Positions 1 to 9,653 of a DNA stretch of 64,000 nucleotides are shown piece by piece. A program made the translations under genes and the position numbers. Position 1 is the first letter of the stretch; each line of letters opens with the position of its first letter. This stretch comes from Prevotella sp. UBA2456 (lineage in GTDB: Bacteria > Bacteroidota > Bacteroidia > Bacteroidales > Bacteroidaceae): NCBI GenBank assembly GCA_002342415.1, contig DDPY01000015.1, positions 62,001 to 126,000 of the forward strand, given 5' to 3'. Below the pieces are notes generated by a model. That model had not been told where the DNA came from, searched no databases, and saw only the letters and a program-made list of their open reading frames with translations.

Positions 1-13
1 TGGTGCTATGCTA

Positions 14-135
14 TTGTTCAGACCACCCCTAATCCCTCCTAACTTAGGAGGGGAAATGGTTACTCTTGTAGTAGTGCCTGTGGTAGTATCTACTTCCCCT
101 CCTAAGTTAGGAGGGATTAGGGGTGGTCTGAACAA
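14..135. repeat. Perfect 42-bp inverted repeat (REP/MITE-like hairpin)
   Basis: Positions 14-55 are the exact reverse complement of 94-135, with a 38-nt loop. Each arm also contains a smaller palindrome (CCTCCTAA-C-TTAGGAGG). A diverged relative of the right arm lies in frame inside the BtuB-like receptor gene at 36051-36088, so this is a dispersed family rather than a one-off terminator. No transposase is nearby. Confidence 0.85.
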
Positions 136-219
136 GTTTAGGAACTTATCCCCTCTTGGATATATATTTCCCAGCAAAGGGCAGGAAAAGTTTCCAGATA
201 GTGAGGCATTTTATGTTTC

Positions 220-297
220 CAACTTAGAAACACATGTACACAAGTTGGAAACACCTGTAGCCAACTTGGAAACATAAGTCTACAAGTTAGAAACACA
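220..297. repeat. 21-bp tandem array, 3.7 copies
   Basis: Copies start at 220, 241, 262 and 283 with an exact 21-bp period. The core alternates between CAACTTgGAAAC and CAAGTTgGAAAC forms, so neighbouring copies are near mirror images over CAASTTG. The period equals two helical turns. It belongs to the same architectural class as the arrays at 13910, 34440, 45455 and 54433. Confidence 0.85.
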
Positions 298-346
298 ACT
301 TCCCTGACGTTCGGAGAAAATTTAGAAGTGGGTGTTATGAGATATT

Positions 347-377
347 CTCTTACCTCTCACCACTTACCTCTTACCTC
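347..377 (-). repeat. 7-bp tandem array (GAGGTRA family)
   Basis: Read on the minus strand this is GAGGTAA/GAGGTAA/GTGGTGA/GAGGTAA plus GAG, an uninterrupted 7-bp period. The same family is found after the mscS-like gene (22716-22732) and inside radA (33272-33302). Confidence 0.75.
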
Positions 378-565
378 TGAAAGTTGAGCTATGTGAAACA
401 AGCGCAACTTTATATATATAATAATGTACGCGCGAGATGAGGATGCGAGAAAATCCAAATTGTACTTTTTACACTTATTGACACCAACAGCACAAAAAGG
501 CACGCTTTAGCAAAAAAGTATCAAAATTTATCAATAAAAAGTTATAATATTTCCAAATTTTACGT

Positions 566-573
566 TATCTTTG
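566..573 (+). promoter_or_regulatory. -7 box of the mannan locus promoter
   Basis: TATCTTTG matches the Bacteroidetes TAnnTTTG -7 consensus and lies 56 nt before the susC start. I do not see a good TTTG -33 box at the usual 19-20 nt spacing, as might be expected for an activator-dependent promoter. Confidence 0.6.
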
Positions 574-628
574 CATCGTCAATAACGAAATTAAGCGAAT
601 CAATATACTATTAACTAACAAAAAAGGT

Positions 629-3600
629 ATGAATCTAAATTGCAGTAAAAACTCTCTGCTGGCAGGATTATGCGCAATGACCCTGCTGGGCTATTCGCCT
701 GCATTGTATGCAGCCGGGGGCAGTTCACCACTGCCCAACGAGGTGCAGCAGTCGAAGAAGATTACTGGTACTGTGACGGACGCTATGGGTCCCGTCATCG
801 GTGCAAGTGTAGTAGTAAAGGGCACGTCGAATGGTGTAGCCACCGACTTCGACGGAAACTTTACGCTCAATGTCAATCAGGGTGCCACCATCGTCGTGAG
901 CTACATCGGCTACGTGTCGAAGGAAATCAAGATTGACGGTCGCACGAACTACGAGATTACCCTCGAGGAGGACAAGAAAGTACTCGACGAGGTGGTAGTA
1001 GTAGGTTACGGTACGATGAAGAAGTCCGACATTTCGGGTGCTTCCGTATCATTGGGCGAGAGCGCCGTCAAGGGCTCTATCATCACTTCGCTCGACCAGT
1101 CACTGCAAGGCCGTGCTGCTGGTGTGTCGGCCGTTTCCACCTCTGGTGCTCCTGGTTCGTCGTCAGCCATTCGCGTGCGTGGTACGGCTACCATCAATGC
1201 CAATGCTGAGCCTTTGTATGTGATTGACGGTGTCATCGTGCAGTCTGGCGGACAGAGCGGTGCCAGCTATGGTCTGGGCGACGCTCTGGGTAACGGTAGA
1301 GTATCTACCATCTCTCCCCTGTCGACCATCGACCCTGCCGACATCGTTTCGATGGAAATCCTGAAGGACGCTTCCGCCACCGCCATCTATGGTGCCCAGG
1401 GTGCTAACGGCGTTGTGCTGATTACCACCAAGCACGGTAAGGCCGGCGAAGCCAAGTTCTCCTACAACGGTATGATAGCATGGAACCATCAGGGCAAGCG
1501 ACTGGACATGATGAACCTGCGCCAGTATGCTGAGTTCTATAACAACCTGGTCAATCAGGGTGAGTTGCAGGCCAATGCCAATCTGGCTGATCCTTCCATC
1601 TTGGGCAAGGGTACCAACTGGCAGGATGCCGTCTTCCAGACAGCTTTCCAGCACTCTCACCAGTTCAGCGCACAGGGCGGTACGGACAAGGTGCAGTACT
1701 ATGTGTCAGCCGGCTACATGGACCAAGAAGGTACGATTATCGGTTCTAAGTTCAACCGTCTGTCCGTTCGTGCCAACATCGACGCACAGCTGAAGTCGTG
1801 GTTGAAGATGGGTGTCAACGCCACCTTCTCCGACACCAACGACGACCTGAAGCTCGCCGACTCTGACGAGGGTCTGATCAACTACTCGCTGACCACCATT
1901 CCCTCTATACCTATTTATAATGTAGACGGCAGCTACTCCAGCATCTCGCAAGAAGGCTATACCAACCCCAACCCCATTGCTTTGGCTATGCTCGACGAGA
2001 TTAAGCTGAACCGCCGCAAGCTGTCGGGTAACATCTTCTTCGAGGTGACTCCCATCAAGGACCTGGTGTGGCACACGGAGTTAGGCTACGACATCAGTGC
2101 CAGCAAGGGTGACCGCTGGAAGCCCACAGTGAGTCTGGGAACATGGACCCGCGACGACAACTACGCCTCTGTGCAGAAGAACAGCAGCACATTCTGGCAA
2201 ATCAAGAACTATATCACCTACAGCCGCACCTTCGGCAAGCACTCGGCTACGGCAATGGTCGGACAGGAAGCATGGAAGTCGAAGTACGACTACAACAATA
2301 CGGCCAACACTGCCCTGCCCTCCAACGAGGTTCACAACCCACAGCTGGGTGACGGTACGCCGCAGATTGGCGTCGGCTACGGCAGCAGCTCGATGGCTTC
2401 GTTCTTCACCCGCTGGACCTACAGCTACGACAGCCGCTACAACCTGACCTATACGTACCGTTACGACGGTAGCTCGAACTTCGGTCCCGATAAGCGCTGG
2501 GCAGGTTTCCACTCGGTGGCAGGCTCATGGCGCTTCTCCAACGAGAAGTTCGTTGAGAGCTGGGCTGGCAAGTGGCTCTCTAATGGTAAGCTGCGTATCG
2601 GCTGGGGACAGACTGGTAACTCCGCTATCGAGGGCTACGCCTGGGGTGTCACCGTGAAAGCCATCAACACCGCCTTGGGCAAGAGCTATCGCCCGAACAA
2701 CATTGCCAACAAGAGCGTGCAGTGGGAGAGCCAGGAGCAGTGGAACGTTGGTCTGGACTTAGGTTTCTTCAACGACCGCGTCAACCTGACAGTAGACTGG
2801 TATCGCAAGCAGTCGGAGCTCATGCTGATGCGCCTGCAGGTGCCCATCTACATGGGTTCGAGCGAAATCAGCAACGGCTCGTCTCGTCTGCAGCCTCCTT
2901 ACGGCAACTACGGTACCATCCGCAATACGGGTGTCGAGATTACCCTGAACACCCATCCCCTGATTGGTAAGTTCGAATGGGACTCTGAGTTCCAGATTTC
3001 GTTCAATAAGAACAAGCTCGTGTCGCTGGGCGACTCCGACACTCCCCTGCAGGGTTACGGTCAGTGGAGCGACGTGGTCAGCCTGACCCAAGTGGGCGAG
3101 AGCCTGTTCAACTTCTACGGCTACGTCACCGACGGATTCTATAAGGACCTGGAGGATATTGAGACTTCTCCCAAACCCGTGAAATATCCTGCCAACGGCG
3201 GCTTCGCCAAGGGTACGACCGTATGGGTGGGCGACATCAAGTACAAGGACCTGAACGGCGACGGTGTCATCGACGAGAAGGACCAGACCAACATTGGTTC
3301 GCCCATGCCTAAGTTCACCTTCGGTTGGACCAACACCTTCCGCTGGAACAACTTCGACCTGAGCATCTTCATCAACGGTTCGGTGGGCAACAAGGTTGCC
3401 AACTACCTGAAGATGAAGCTGACACACATGAACTCCGCTTGGACCAACCAGCTGGTAGACGTGATGAACTGCACCCGTCTGGAGCCCATCGATCCCAACA
3501 AGGACTACTCGGCAGGTGTCGACCGCGGCGATGGTACGCTGGTCTACAACTGGTACGACGACATCAGCAACGTGAAGATTGCCAATCCCGGTGCCGGACT

Positions 3601-3910
3601 GCCCCGTGCCAGCATCCAAGACCCGAACGACAACGACCGCTGGAGCGACCGCTATATCGAGGACGGCACCTATGTGCGCCTGAAGAATGTCACCTTAGGC
3701 TACACCTTCCCCAAGAAGATGATTCGCCACATCGGTCTGGAGAGTCTCCGCCTCTATGCTAACTTCCAGAACCTCTGGACTATCACCAAGTATAGCGGCT
3801 ACGATCCTGAAATCGGTGTCAGCACGGCTTCAGTCAACGTGATGGGACTGGATAATGGACGTTATCCCTCGCCTACGACCTATTCTTTCGGAGTGAACGT
3901 ATCATTCTAA
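629..3910 (+). CDS. SusC-like TonB-dependent outer-membrane transporter
   Basis: 1093 aa. An N-terminal signal peptide is followed by a carboxypeptidase-regulatory-like beta-sandwich (about residues 45-105, starting ITGTVTDAMGPVIGASV), a TonB-box-like segment (VVVGYGTMKKSDISGA), a plug domain with the SusC motif EILKDASATAIYGAQGANGV, and a long 22-strand-type barrel ending in an aromatic-rich C terminus (GVNVSF). The length is typical for SusC. Its role is TonB-driven import of oligosaccharides across the outer membrane, working with the SusD lipoprotein encoded 21 bp downstream. The neighbouring GH26 and GH5 enzymes make beta-mannan or glucomannan oligosaccharides the likely cargo (inference). 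First gene of the operon, behind the promoter at 566. Confidence 0.95.
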   Translation: MNLNCSKNSLLAGLCAMTLLGYSPALYAAGGSSPLPNEVQQSKKITGTVTDAMGPVIGASVVVKGTSNGVATDFDGNFTLNVNQGATIVVSYIGYVSKEIKIDGRTNYEITLEEDKKVLDEVVVVGYGTMKKSDISGASVSLGESAVKGSIITSLDQSLQGRAAGVSAVSTSGAPGSSSAIRVRGTATINANAEPLYVIDGVIVQSGGQSGASYGLGDALGNGRVSTISPLSTIDPADIVSMEILKDASATAIYGAQGANGVVLITTKHGKAGEAKFSYNGMIAWNHQGKRLDMMNLRQYAEFYNNLVNQGELQANANLADPSILGKGTNWQDAVFQTAFQHSHQFSAQGGTDKVQYYVSAGYMDQEGTIIGSKFNRLSVRANIDAQLKSWLKMGVNATFSDTNDDLKLADSDEGLINYSLTTIPSIPIYNVDGSYSSISQEGYTNPNPIALAMLDEIKLNRRKLSGNIFFEVTPIKDLVWHTELGYDISASKGDRWKPTVSLGTWTRDDNYASVQKNSSTFWQIKNYITYSRTFGKHSATAMVGQEAWKSKYDYNNTANTALPSNEVHNPQLGDGTPQIGVGYGSSSMASFFTRWTYSYDSRYNLTYTYRYDGSSNFGPDKRWAGFHSVAGSWRFSNEKFVESWAGKWLSNGKLRIGWGQTGNSAIEGYAWGVTVKAINTALGKSYRPNNIANKSVQWESQEQWNVGLDLGFFNDRVNLTVDWYRKQSELMLMRLQVPIYMGSSEISNGSSRLQPPYGNYGTIRNTGVEITLNTHPLIGKFEWDSEFQISFNKNKLVSLGDSDTPLQGYGQWSDVVSLTQVGESLFNFYGYVTDGFYKDLEDIETSPKPVKYPANGGFAKGTTVWVGDIKYKDLNGDGVIDEKDQTNIGSPMPKFTFGWTNTFRWNNFDLSIFINGSVGNKVANYLKMKLTHMNSAWTNQLVDVMNCTRLEPIDPNKDYSAGVDRGDGTLVYNWYDDISNVKIANPGAGLPRASIQDPNDNDRWSDRYIEDGTYVRLKNVTLGYTFPKKMIRHIGLESLRLYANFQNLWTITKYSGYDPEIGVSTASVNVMGLDNGRYPSPTTYSFGVNVSF

Positions 3911-3931
3911 ACCCCTAAAATCAGAAACATT

Positions 3932-5695
3932 ATGAAAGTCAATATATTTAAATATGGTATATTTGCAGCAGCCTTGTCCTTGGGACTGACTTCCTGCAGT
4001 GATTTCCTCAACAAGCCCGCAGAAGACAGCTACAACGAGGAGAACTACTATCAGACTGATGCCCAGTGCATTGCCGGCGTAGGCTATCTATACAGCTCGC
4101 CCTGGTACGACCTGCAGCGTGGCTACTTCATGATTGGTGAGATGCTGGCCGGCAATATCTTCCAGAGCCAAAATGCATACGTGAGCTTCACAGTCAACGG
4201 TTCCGACCAGTACCTGAAGCTGGCTGCCGCCTCCATGTGGTCGGTCATTGCACACGCCAATACCGTCTACAACAGTATCAAGAAGGCTCCCTCCAGCGTG
4301 TCCGATGCTGCCCGCAATGCCAGCATGGGCGAATGTCTCACTTGGAAGGCTATGGCCTACTTCTATCTGGTTCGCACCTTCGGCGAGGTGCCCATCATCC
4401 ACGACAATGCCGCCTCACTGGCTGCCGGCGACTACAACAATGTGCAGAAGGTGAAGATTGCCGATGTCTACGACTATATCATCCTGACACTTGAGAAGGC
4501 CCGCACGCTGCTGCCCAAGAGCAACTCGCCTGGCCGCATCGACTACTACAGTGCTACGGGTCTGCTGGCCAAGGTATATCTGAACAAAGCCGGTACTTCC
4601 GGTTCGCTCAATGCCGACGATATGGCCAAGGCTGCCAAGTTCGCCAAGGAAGTGATTGACGACTCTGGTCGCAGCCTGATGCCCAACTACGAGGACATCT
4701 TCCGCCTGCAGAACAACAACTGCGAAGAGAGCCTCATTGCCTGGCGCTGGACTGCCAACGGTAACGTATGGACTGCTCAGAACTCGCTGCAGTGCGACCT
4801 CGGCATGCAGGGCTTCGATGAGTTCGGCGACACCTGGGGCGACTGGACCTGTCCGTCTGTCGACCTGCAGGAAGCCTTCGGCATCAAGCTCCTTGAGCAG
4901 CAGCCCGACGCTTGGATCAATAATGTGGATACCCGTCTGAAGGGTACCATGATGCTGCCAGGATTCTTCTATTCCTACTTCTGGCAGGACAAGGGCGGCT
5001 TCGACTACCTGAAGTTCCAGTTCGACACCAGCTACAACTCTGGTGCTGCCGGAGAGGTGAAGCCGGGTACGGGTTCGAACATCGTAAAGCACCTCTATGG
5101 CAATGCCAACGACCACGTGCTGGGTGCCGGACACTCTGCTGCCTATATGTACAACAGCTTGGCTACCCACCTGCTCCGTCTGTCGGATGTCTACCTCATC
5201 TATGCCGAGGCGATGACTGGCACTTCTGGAACTACCTCTGATGCCAGCGCCATCGATGCCTTCTACAAAGTCCGCTCACGTGCCATCAAGAACTACGAGC
5301 GTCCCGCTTCCATCACATGGAACGACATCTGGAAGGAGCGCCGTCTGGAGTTTGCCTTCGAGGGCGACCGTTGGTACGACTTCGTACGCGTCAGCTACTA
5401 CAATCCCGACTTCTGCATCAAGGAGCTGGAGAACCAGAAGCGCAACCAGTTCTGGAACCTCACAGATCTGTACAAGAACTACTATGAGACGGGCAACTGG
5501 ACTGTCACCAATCAGGGTTACGACGAGGCCACCTCAGCACCCAACGTGCAGATGCTGATGAAGAAGAATCAGGATACCGGCAAGCTGATGTTCCTGCTGC
5601 CCTTCCCTACAGAGGATGTCACCACCAACCCGAATATGGCCACCAGCGTGGACGGTGTTCATGTCGACGTGTATTCAACCTATAGTTATGACTAA
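3932..5695 (+). CDS. SusD-like starch-binding-family outer-membrane lipoprotein
   Basis: 587 aa. Lipoprotein signal with lipobox LTSC followed by SDFLNKP, the characteristic SusD start (lipidated Cys, then DFLxxxP). The body has the helical TPR-like scaffold and the conserved C-terminal pattern of the RagB/SusD family (IWKERRLEFAFEGDRWYDFVR, positions about 5335-5390). It forms the lid over the SusC channel and binds oligosaccharide at the cell surface. Start ATG at 3932 follows the susC stop by 21 bp, so cotranscription is almost certain. Substrate assignment to mannan comes only from neighbouring enzymes. Confidence 0.95.
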   Translation: MKVNIFKYGIFAAALSLGLTSCSDFLNKPAEDSYNEENYYQTDAQCIAGVGYLYSSPWYDLQRGYFMIGEMLAGNIFQSQNAYVSFTVNGSDQYLKLAAASMWSVIAHANTVYNSIKKAPSSVSDAARNASMGECLTWKAMAYFYLVRTFGEVPIIHDNAASLAAGDYNNVQKVKIADVYDYIILTLEKARTLLPKSNSPGRIDYYSATGLLAKVYLNKAGTSGSLNADDMAKAAKFAKEVIDDSGRSLMPNYEDIFRLQNNNCEESLIAWRWTANGNVWTAQNSLQCDLGMQGFDEFGDTWGDWTCPSVDLQEAFGIKLLEQQPDAWINNVDTRLKGTMMLPGFFYSYFWQDKGGFDYLKFQFDTSYNSGAAGEVKPGTGSNIVKHLYGNANDHVLGAGHSAAYMYNSLATHLLRLSDVYLIYAEAMTGTSGTTSDASAIDAFYKVRSRAIKNYERPASITWNDIWKERRLEFAFEGDRWYDFVRVSYYNPDFCIKELENQKRNQFWNLTDLYKNYYETGNWTVTNQGYDEATSAPNVQMLMKKNQDTGKLMFLLPFPTEDVTTNPNMATSVDGVHVDVYSTYSYD

Positions 5696-5717
5696 TCAAA
5701 TAAAGAACCTTTGAATT

Positions 5718-7106
5718 ATGAAAATAGCAAGATATAACAAAGGCTTTATCCTGGCACTGACCGCTTTTGCAGGACTGATGCTAACCTCCTGTAAGGATGA
5801 GCCCGACAAATACAAAGTAGCTGGCGGCACTCCTACCATCAACTACATCCGTTGCCTGTCATCGGAAATCGTCGGCAATAATGATGCCGCAGACACCCAC
5901 TATACCAACGGTGAACTGGTCACCAGTGCTTCACCGCAGTCCCTGCTCTGTCTGGTAGGTGAAAACCTGCGTAGTGTCTACGAGATGTACTTCAACGACC
6001 AGAAGGCCATTCTCAACTCGAGCTACATCACGGACAACACGCTGATTGTGAGTGTTCCGAGGACCATTCCTCAGGAAGTATCCGACAAGATCTATATGAT
6101 TACCCAGAACAAGGATACTATCACCTATGACTTCAGCGTCATCATCCCAGCACCGACCATCAGCACTATGTCCAATGAGTATGCTGCGGCCGGATCGACA
6201 GCGAAACTCTACGGTAGCTACTTCATCGATGATCCCAACGTGCCTCTGACCCTCACCTTCCCCAATGGTGCTGTGGCCGAAGATGTCAAGATCAACGACA
6301 GTTACAGCGAGGTTTCGTTCACCGTTCCTGAGTGCGAGGTGTCTGGTCCTATCACGGTGTCCAACATCTACGGAACCGTCAATACCACCTTCTACTATAA
6401 GGACACGCGTGGCATGCTGTTCGACTTCGACACGCCCAACTCCGAGACGGGTGTCGTGCTGGGTAACCACGGTTGGCACGCTCGCGACATCCTGTCGGAC
6501 GAGACATCGCTCTCAGGCAAGTTCGTGCAGTTAGGCGATGCCGGAACCACACTGGATGAGAAAGGCGGATGGAACGACTCGAAGTTCTCGTTCGAATACT
6601 GGCCTGGCAACTGGGCTAACCCCGAGAACTACCAGGGCGACGGTGTCCGTCTGACCAGTCTGGCCGACTTCTCGAAGTGGGAGAACATGGCTTACAAGTT
6701 TGAGATGTACATCCCGTCGAGCAATCCCTGGAAGGCTGGTGCCATGCAGATTATCGTCGGTGGTGTCGACAAAGTCTCCTATGGTGAAAGTGGTGTCAAG
6801 GACATTGACGGCAACACGCTCGGTGGATCCAACAACACCTACTTCAACAACGATGAACTGCCTCGTGCGCTCTATCGTCCCTGGACCACTACAGGTTCTT
6901 ACGACACTGGCGACCAATGGGTAACGGTCACCATTCCCATCAAGACATCGTTCACCTATGGATTCTCCGGCGCTGCTGCTACGGGATCTCTGAATGCAAG
7001 CGATTTCACCAGCCTCATCATCTTCGTATGTGCCGGCGGTGTGGAAGGCACTGAGTGTAATCCCATCATTAAGATTGACAACATCCGTGCCGTACCTTAT
7101 AACTAA
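5718..7106 (+). CDS. Surface glycan-binding lipoprotein (IPT/TIG plus C-terminal binding domain)
   Basis: 462 aa. Lipobox LTSC in the first 25 residues. After a first Ig-like unit comes an IPT/TIG-type Ig fold (about residues 140-225, starting around PTISTMSNEYAAAGSTAKLYG). A C-terminal domain of about 230 residues rich in Trp and Tyr (FDFDTPNSETG, EYWPGNWANPENYQGDG) resembles the xyloglucan-binding-type domain of SGBP-B proteins. Position directly after susD is where SusE/SusF-type binding proteins sit. It probably captures polysaccharide at the surface before cleavage. The specific ligand cannot be read from sequence; mannan or glucomannan is inferred from the locus. Confidence 0.8.
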   Translation: MKIARYNKGFILALTAFAGLMLTSCKDEPDKYKVAGGTPTINYIRCLSSEIVGNNDAADTHYTNGELVTSASPQSLLCLVGENLRSVYEMYFNDQKAILNSSYITDNTLIVSVPRTIPQEVSDKIYMITQNKDTITYDFSVIIPAPTISTMSNEYAAAGSTAKLYGSYFIDDPNVPLTLTFPNGAVAEDVKINDSYSEVSFTVPECEVSGPITVSNIYGTVNTTFYYKDTRGMLFDFDTPNSETGVVLGNHGWHARDILSDETSLSGKFVQLGDAGTTLDEKGGWNDSKFSFEYWPGNWANPENYQGDGVRLTSLADFSKWENMAYKFEMYIPSSNPWKAGAMQIIVGGVDKVSYGESGVKDIDGNTLGGSNNTYFNNDELPRALYRPWTTTGSYDTGDQWVTVTIPIKTSFTYGFSGAAATGSLNASDFTSLIIFVCAGGVEGTECNPIIKIDNIRAVPYN

Positions 7107-7126
7107 AACTTAAAAGTATTGCAATT

Positions 7127-9625
7127 ATGAAAAATATCAAGAATATATTAGCCGTGTTAGTGGTAGCCCTCATCGGGCTATCCCTGACAGCGTGCAGCAA
7201 GGACGAGCTGGGCACCAACCAGTATCAAGGCGGTGTCAGTCTCAATGCATACGGTCCTAATCCCGTGATGCGTGGCGGTCAGCTGCGCTTCGTGGGTAGC
7301 AACCTCGACCAGATTGCCAGCATACAGATTCCTGGCGTCAGTGCCATTACCAACTTCGATGTCGTGAAGTCGGGCGTACCCAGTGAGATTCGCGTCACCG
7401 TGCCCAAGGATGGTCCTACGGAAGGTGTTATCACCCTGACCACGAAGACCGACCAGACGATTACCTGTAAGAGTGCGCTGACCTATACCGAGCCTATCGA
7501 GTTTGAGAGTTTCTCGCCTGCGGCAGCAATGCCTGGCGACATTGTCACCATCAAGGGCGACTACCTGAACCTGATTTACTCGCTGGCTTTTGCCGACGGT
7601 GTGGTGGTTGGTGCAGCCGACTTCAAGAGCCACGACCGCTATACGATTACGGTTGCCGTTCCTGAAGAGGCCAAGACGGGTAAGATTGAGCTTTATACAG
7701 CCGACCTGACCGTATCGTCAGAGGAGGAACTCGACTATCAGATTATCACCTCCGAGGATGCTATTGAGATTGGTACTCCTACCATTGCCTCTATCACTGG
7801 TCGTAACACTGCCGAAGCCCTGGGTGAAATCACCGCCAAGGCAGGTGAGACTATCAGCATCACTGGTACCTATTTCAATGTCGTAGCCGATGTGACCGTT
7901 GGTGGCGTAAGTGTTACAGACCTGAAGATTGCCAACGACGGCAAGGGCATCATCTTTACGCTGCCCGCCGAAGCTCCCGACGGTGACATCGTCATCAAAT
8001 GTAAGTCGGGCGTTGAGGTTCCTGTCGGCTCATTCGTTTCCGTAAAGCCTACTGAGTGTGTGGCTACTCCGAATCCCGTCAAGGCCGGCGAGGCTCTACA
8101 GATTGACGGTAAGGATATGGACCTTGTTGTCGACGTAGAGTTTGCCGATGCCAAAGGCGAGTACACGATTGCCAACAACCAGAACATCATCAACACGACG
8201 CAAGCATACGCTGTGACCGTTCCTGAAACCGCTACCGAGGGAACGCTCATGCTCGTGATGGCTAACGGCAGCCGTATCGACGTGCCCTTCACACTGGTGA
8301 AGCCCACCGTTACGGGATACACCACAAGCAGCGTCAGTGCCGGTGGTCAGCTGACTATCGTCGGTACCGAACTCGACCTGGTGAAGACCGTACAGTTTGG
8401 TGACGGTTCTGAAATAGTAAACGTAGAGAATGCTACTGTCGATGCCATCACGGTGAATGTTCCGATGAATGCCGCCTCGGGTGCTCCTATCCTGACGCTG
8501 GCCAACGGTACGACTGTTGCCAATGTTCCCGAGATTACCATCGAGGAGGCTGTATTCTGCTACATCACCGAGATGCCCGGCGAAGATGTCGAGCTGAAAG
8601 CCGGCTATTCGATGACCGTTACCGTCGCTAACGGCGACAAACTGACTGGTGTCGAGATGAACGGCGTAAGCTGCCAGTACATTCTCACCGGCGAGAACAG
8701 CAGCCAGCTGATTATCGGTATTCCTGAGACTGCATCGGCCTCTTCGAAGCTCCGTCTGATTTCGTCGAATGGCGAGATTACTTACGACATCACGGTGATT
8801 CCTGCCACTTCGGTCAACAAGACCATTTGGTCGGGTCTGAAGCAAATCACATGGAGTGACGGCGGTCGCGTGCTGATTCCTGCCACAGCCTTCGAGGGTG
8901 TTCCTGCCGGAGCAGTCATGACCTTCTGCTACACGCAGGTGGACCAGCAGTGGGATCAGGCCCAAGTGAACTACGGTGACTGGAGCGGCATCAACTTCAA
9001 CGAGGCCGGCGAGGGTGTCGTGACCTTCAACGGTACGCTCGTGCCCACCGATATTTATGGATGGTTCTCTGATGGCATTCTGAACCGTGAGACTTCTGTC
9101 ATCCTGACTCAGGAGATTCTGGACAACATTCAGGCCAAGAAGGGCGGTGCTGAAGGCGGCGACGGCTATGGTATCATCATCCAGGGCTCGGGACTCACCT
9201 TCTCGAAGGTAACTATTGCCTACGAGATTTCCCTGGAGCAAGACCTGAAGAACTGCATCGTCACACAAGCAGACCAGAGCGCACTGATGCCCTTCCCCAT
9301 CAAGATGACTTGGGACGACAGCGGCCGCTTCCGCATCCTCATTGACAAGGATCCTGCTATTAAGGACATGAAGCTCGTTGCTGGCAAGTCGGCTATGTAC
9401 TTCTATACTTCTGGCACTGGTCAGCTGCAAATCAACAATCCCAACTGGTCTGCTATGACCACCGTTGCAGAATGGAACGACGCTGGCGACAAGAAGATGG
9501 AACTCATCTTAACAGATGATATCATCAACTGTCTAAAGGGTGTCACCACTGATGGATGGAGCTCAACAGGCCTCATTATCCAAGGCGACGGAATGACAGT
9601 ATCCAAGATTACCATTCTGCCCTAA
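7127..9625 (+). CDS. Large IPT/TIG-repeat surface glycan-binding lipoprotein
   Basis: 832 aa. Lipobox LTAC (residues about 20-23). Five or so consecutive IPT/TIG Ig-like units (each beginning with a pattern like PTIASITG or PTVTGYTTSSVSAGGQLTI) fill roughly residues 30-540. They are followed by two related C-terminal modules: KTIWSGLKQITWSDGGR... ending in GIIIQGSGLTFSKVTI, and FPIKMTWDDSGRFRI... ending in GLIIQGDGMTVSKITI. The internal duplication of this terminal module suggests two glycan-binding jelly-roll domains held away from the membrane on an Ig stalk. Fourth gene of the mannan operon, 20 bp after its neighbour. Binding function is inferred from architecture and position. Confidence 0.75.
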   Translation: MKNIKNILAVLVVALIGLSLTACSKDELGTNQYQGGVSLNAYGPNPVMRGGQLRFVGSNLDQIASIQIPGVSAITNFDVVKSGVPSEIRVTVPKDGPTEGVITLTTKTDQTITCKSALTYTEPIEFESFSPAAAMPGDIVTIKGDYLNLIYSLAFADGVVVGAADFKSHDRYTITVAVPEEAKTGKIELYTADLTVSSEEELDYQIITSEDAIEIGTPTIASITGRNTAEALGEITAKAGETISITGTYFNVVADVTVGGVSVTDLKIANDGKGIIFTLPAEAPDGDIVIKCKSGVEVPVGSFVSVKPTECVATPNPVKAGEALQIDGKDMDLVVDVEFADAKGEYTIANNQNIINTTQAYAVTVPETATEGTLMLVMANGSRIDVPFTLVKPTVTGYTTSSVSAGGQLTIVGTELDLVKTVQFGDGSEIVNVENATVDAITVNVPMNAASGAPILTLANGTTVANVPEITIEEAVFCYITEMPGEDVELKAGYSMTVTVANGDKLTGVEMNGVSCQYILTGENSSQLIIGIPETASASSKLRLISSNGEITYDITVIPATSVNKTIWSGLKQITWSDGGRVLIPATAFEGVPAGAVMTFCYTQVDQQWDQAQVNYGDWSGINFNEAGEGVVTFNGTLVPTDIYGWFSDGILNRETSVILTQEILDNIQAKKGGAEGGDGYGIIIQGSGLTFSKVTIAYEISLEQDLKNCIVTQADQSALMPFPIKMTWDDSGRFRILIDKDPAIKDMKLVAGKSAMYFYTSGTGQLQINNPNWSAMTTVAEWNDAGDKKMELILTDDIINCLKGVTTDGWSSTGLIIQGDGMTVSKITILP

Positions 9626-9653
9626 TACACTAATCAACAATAATAATTGAATT

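Larger units (their letters stand above)
1..628. other. Non-coding repeat-rich leader upstream of susC
   Basis: No convincing gene is present. The stretch holds a perfect 42-bp inverted repeat (14-135), a 21-bp tandem array (220-297), a 7-bp array (347-377), and an AT-rich tract ending in the susC promoter (-7 box at 566-573). The reading frame over 8-277 consists only of the translated repeats and is not credible as a protein. Confidence 0.8.

Noticed and set aside
14..135. A simple intrinsic terminator of an upstream gene
   Set aside because: The 42-bp stem with a 38-nt loop and no T-run is too large, and a related copy lies inside a gene.
8..277. An 89-residue protein at the window start
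   Set aside because: It is the translation of the inverted repeat and the 21-bp array.
8096..9430. A 444-codon minus-strand frame opposite the large glycan-binding protein
   Set aside because: Shadow of a well-supported lipoprotein gene; no signal, motif or promoter.
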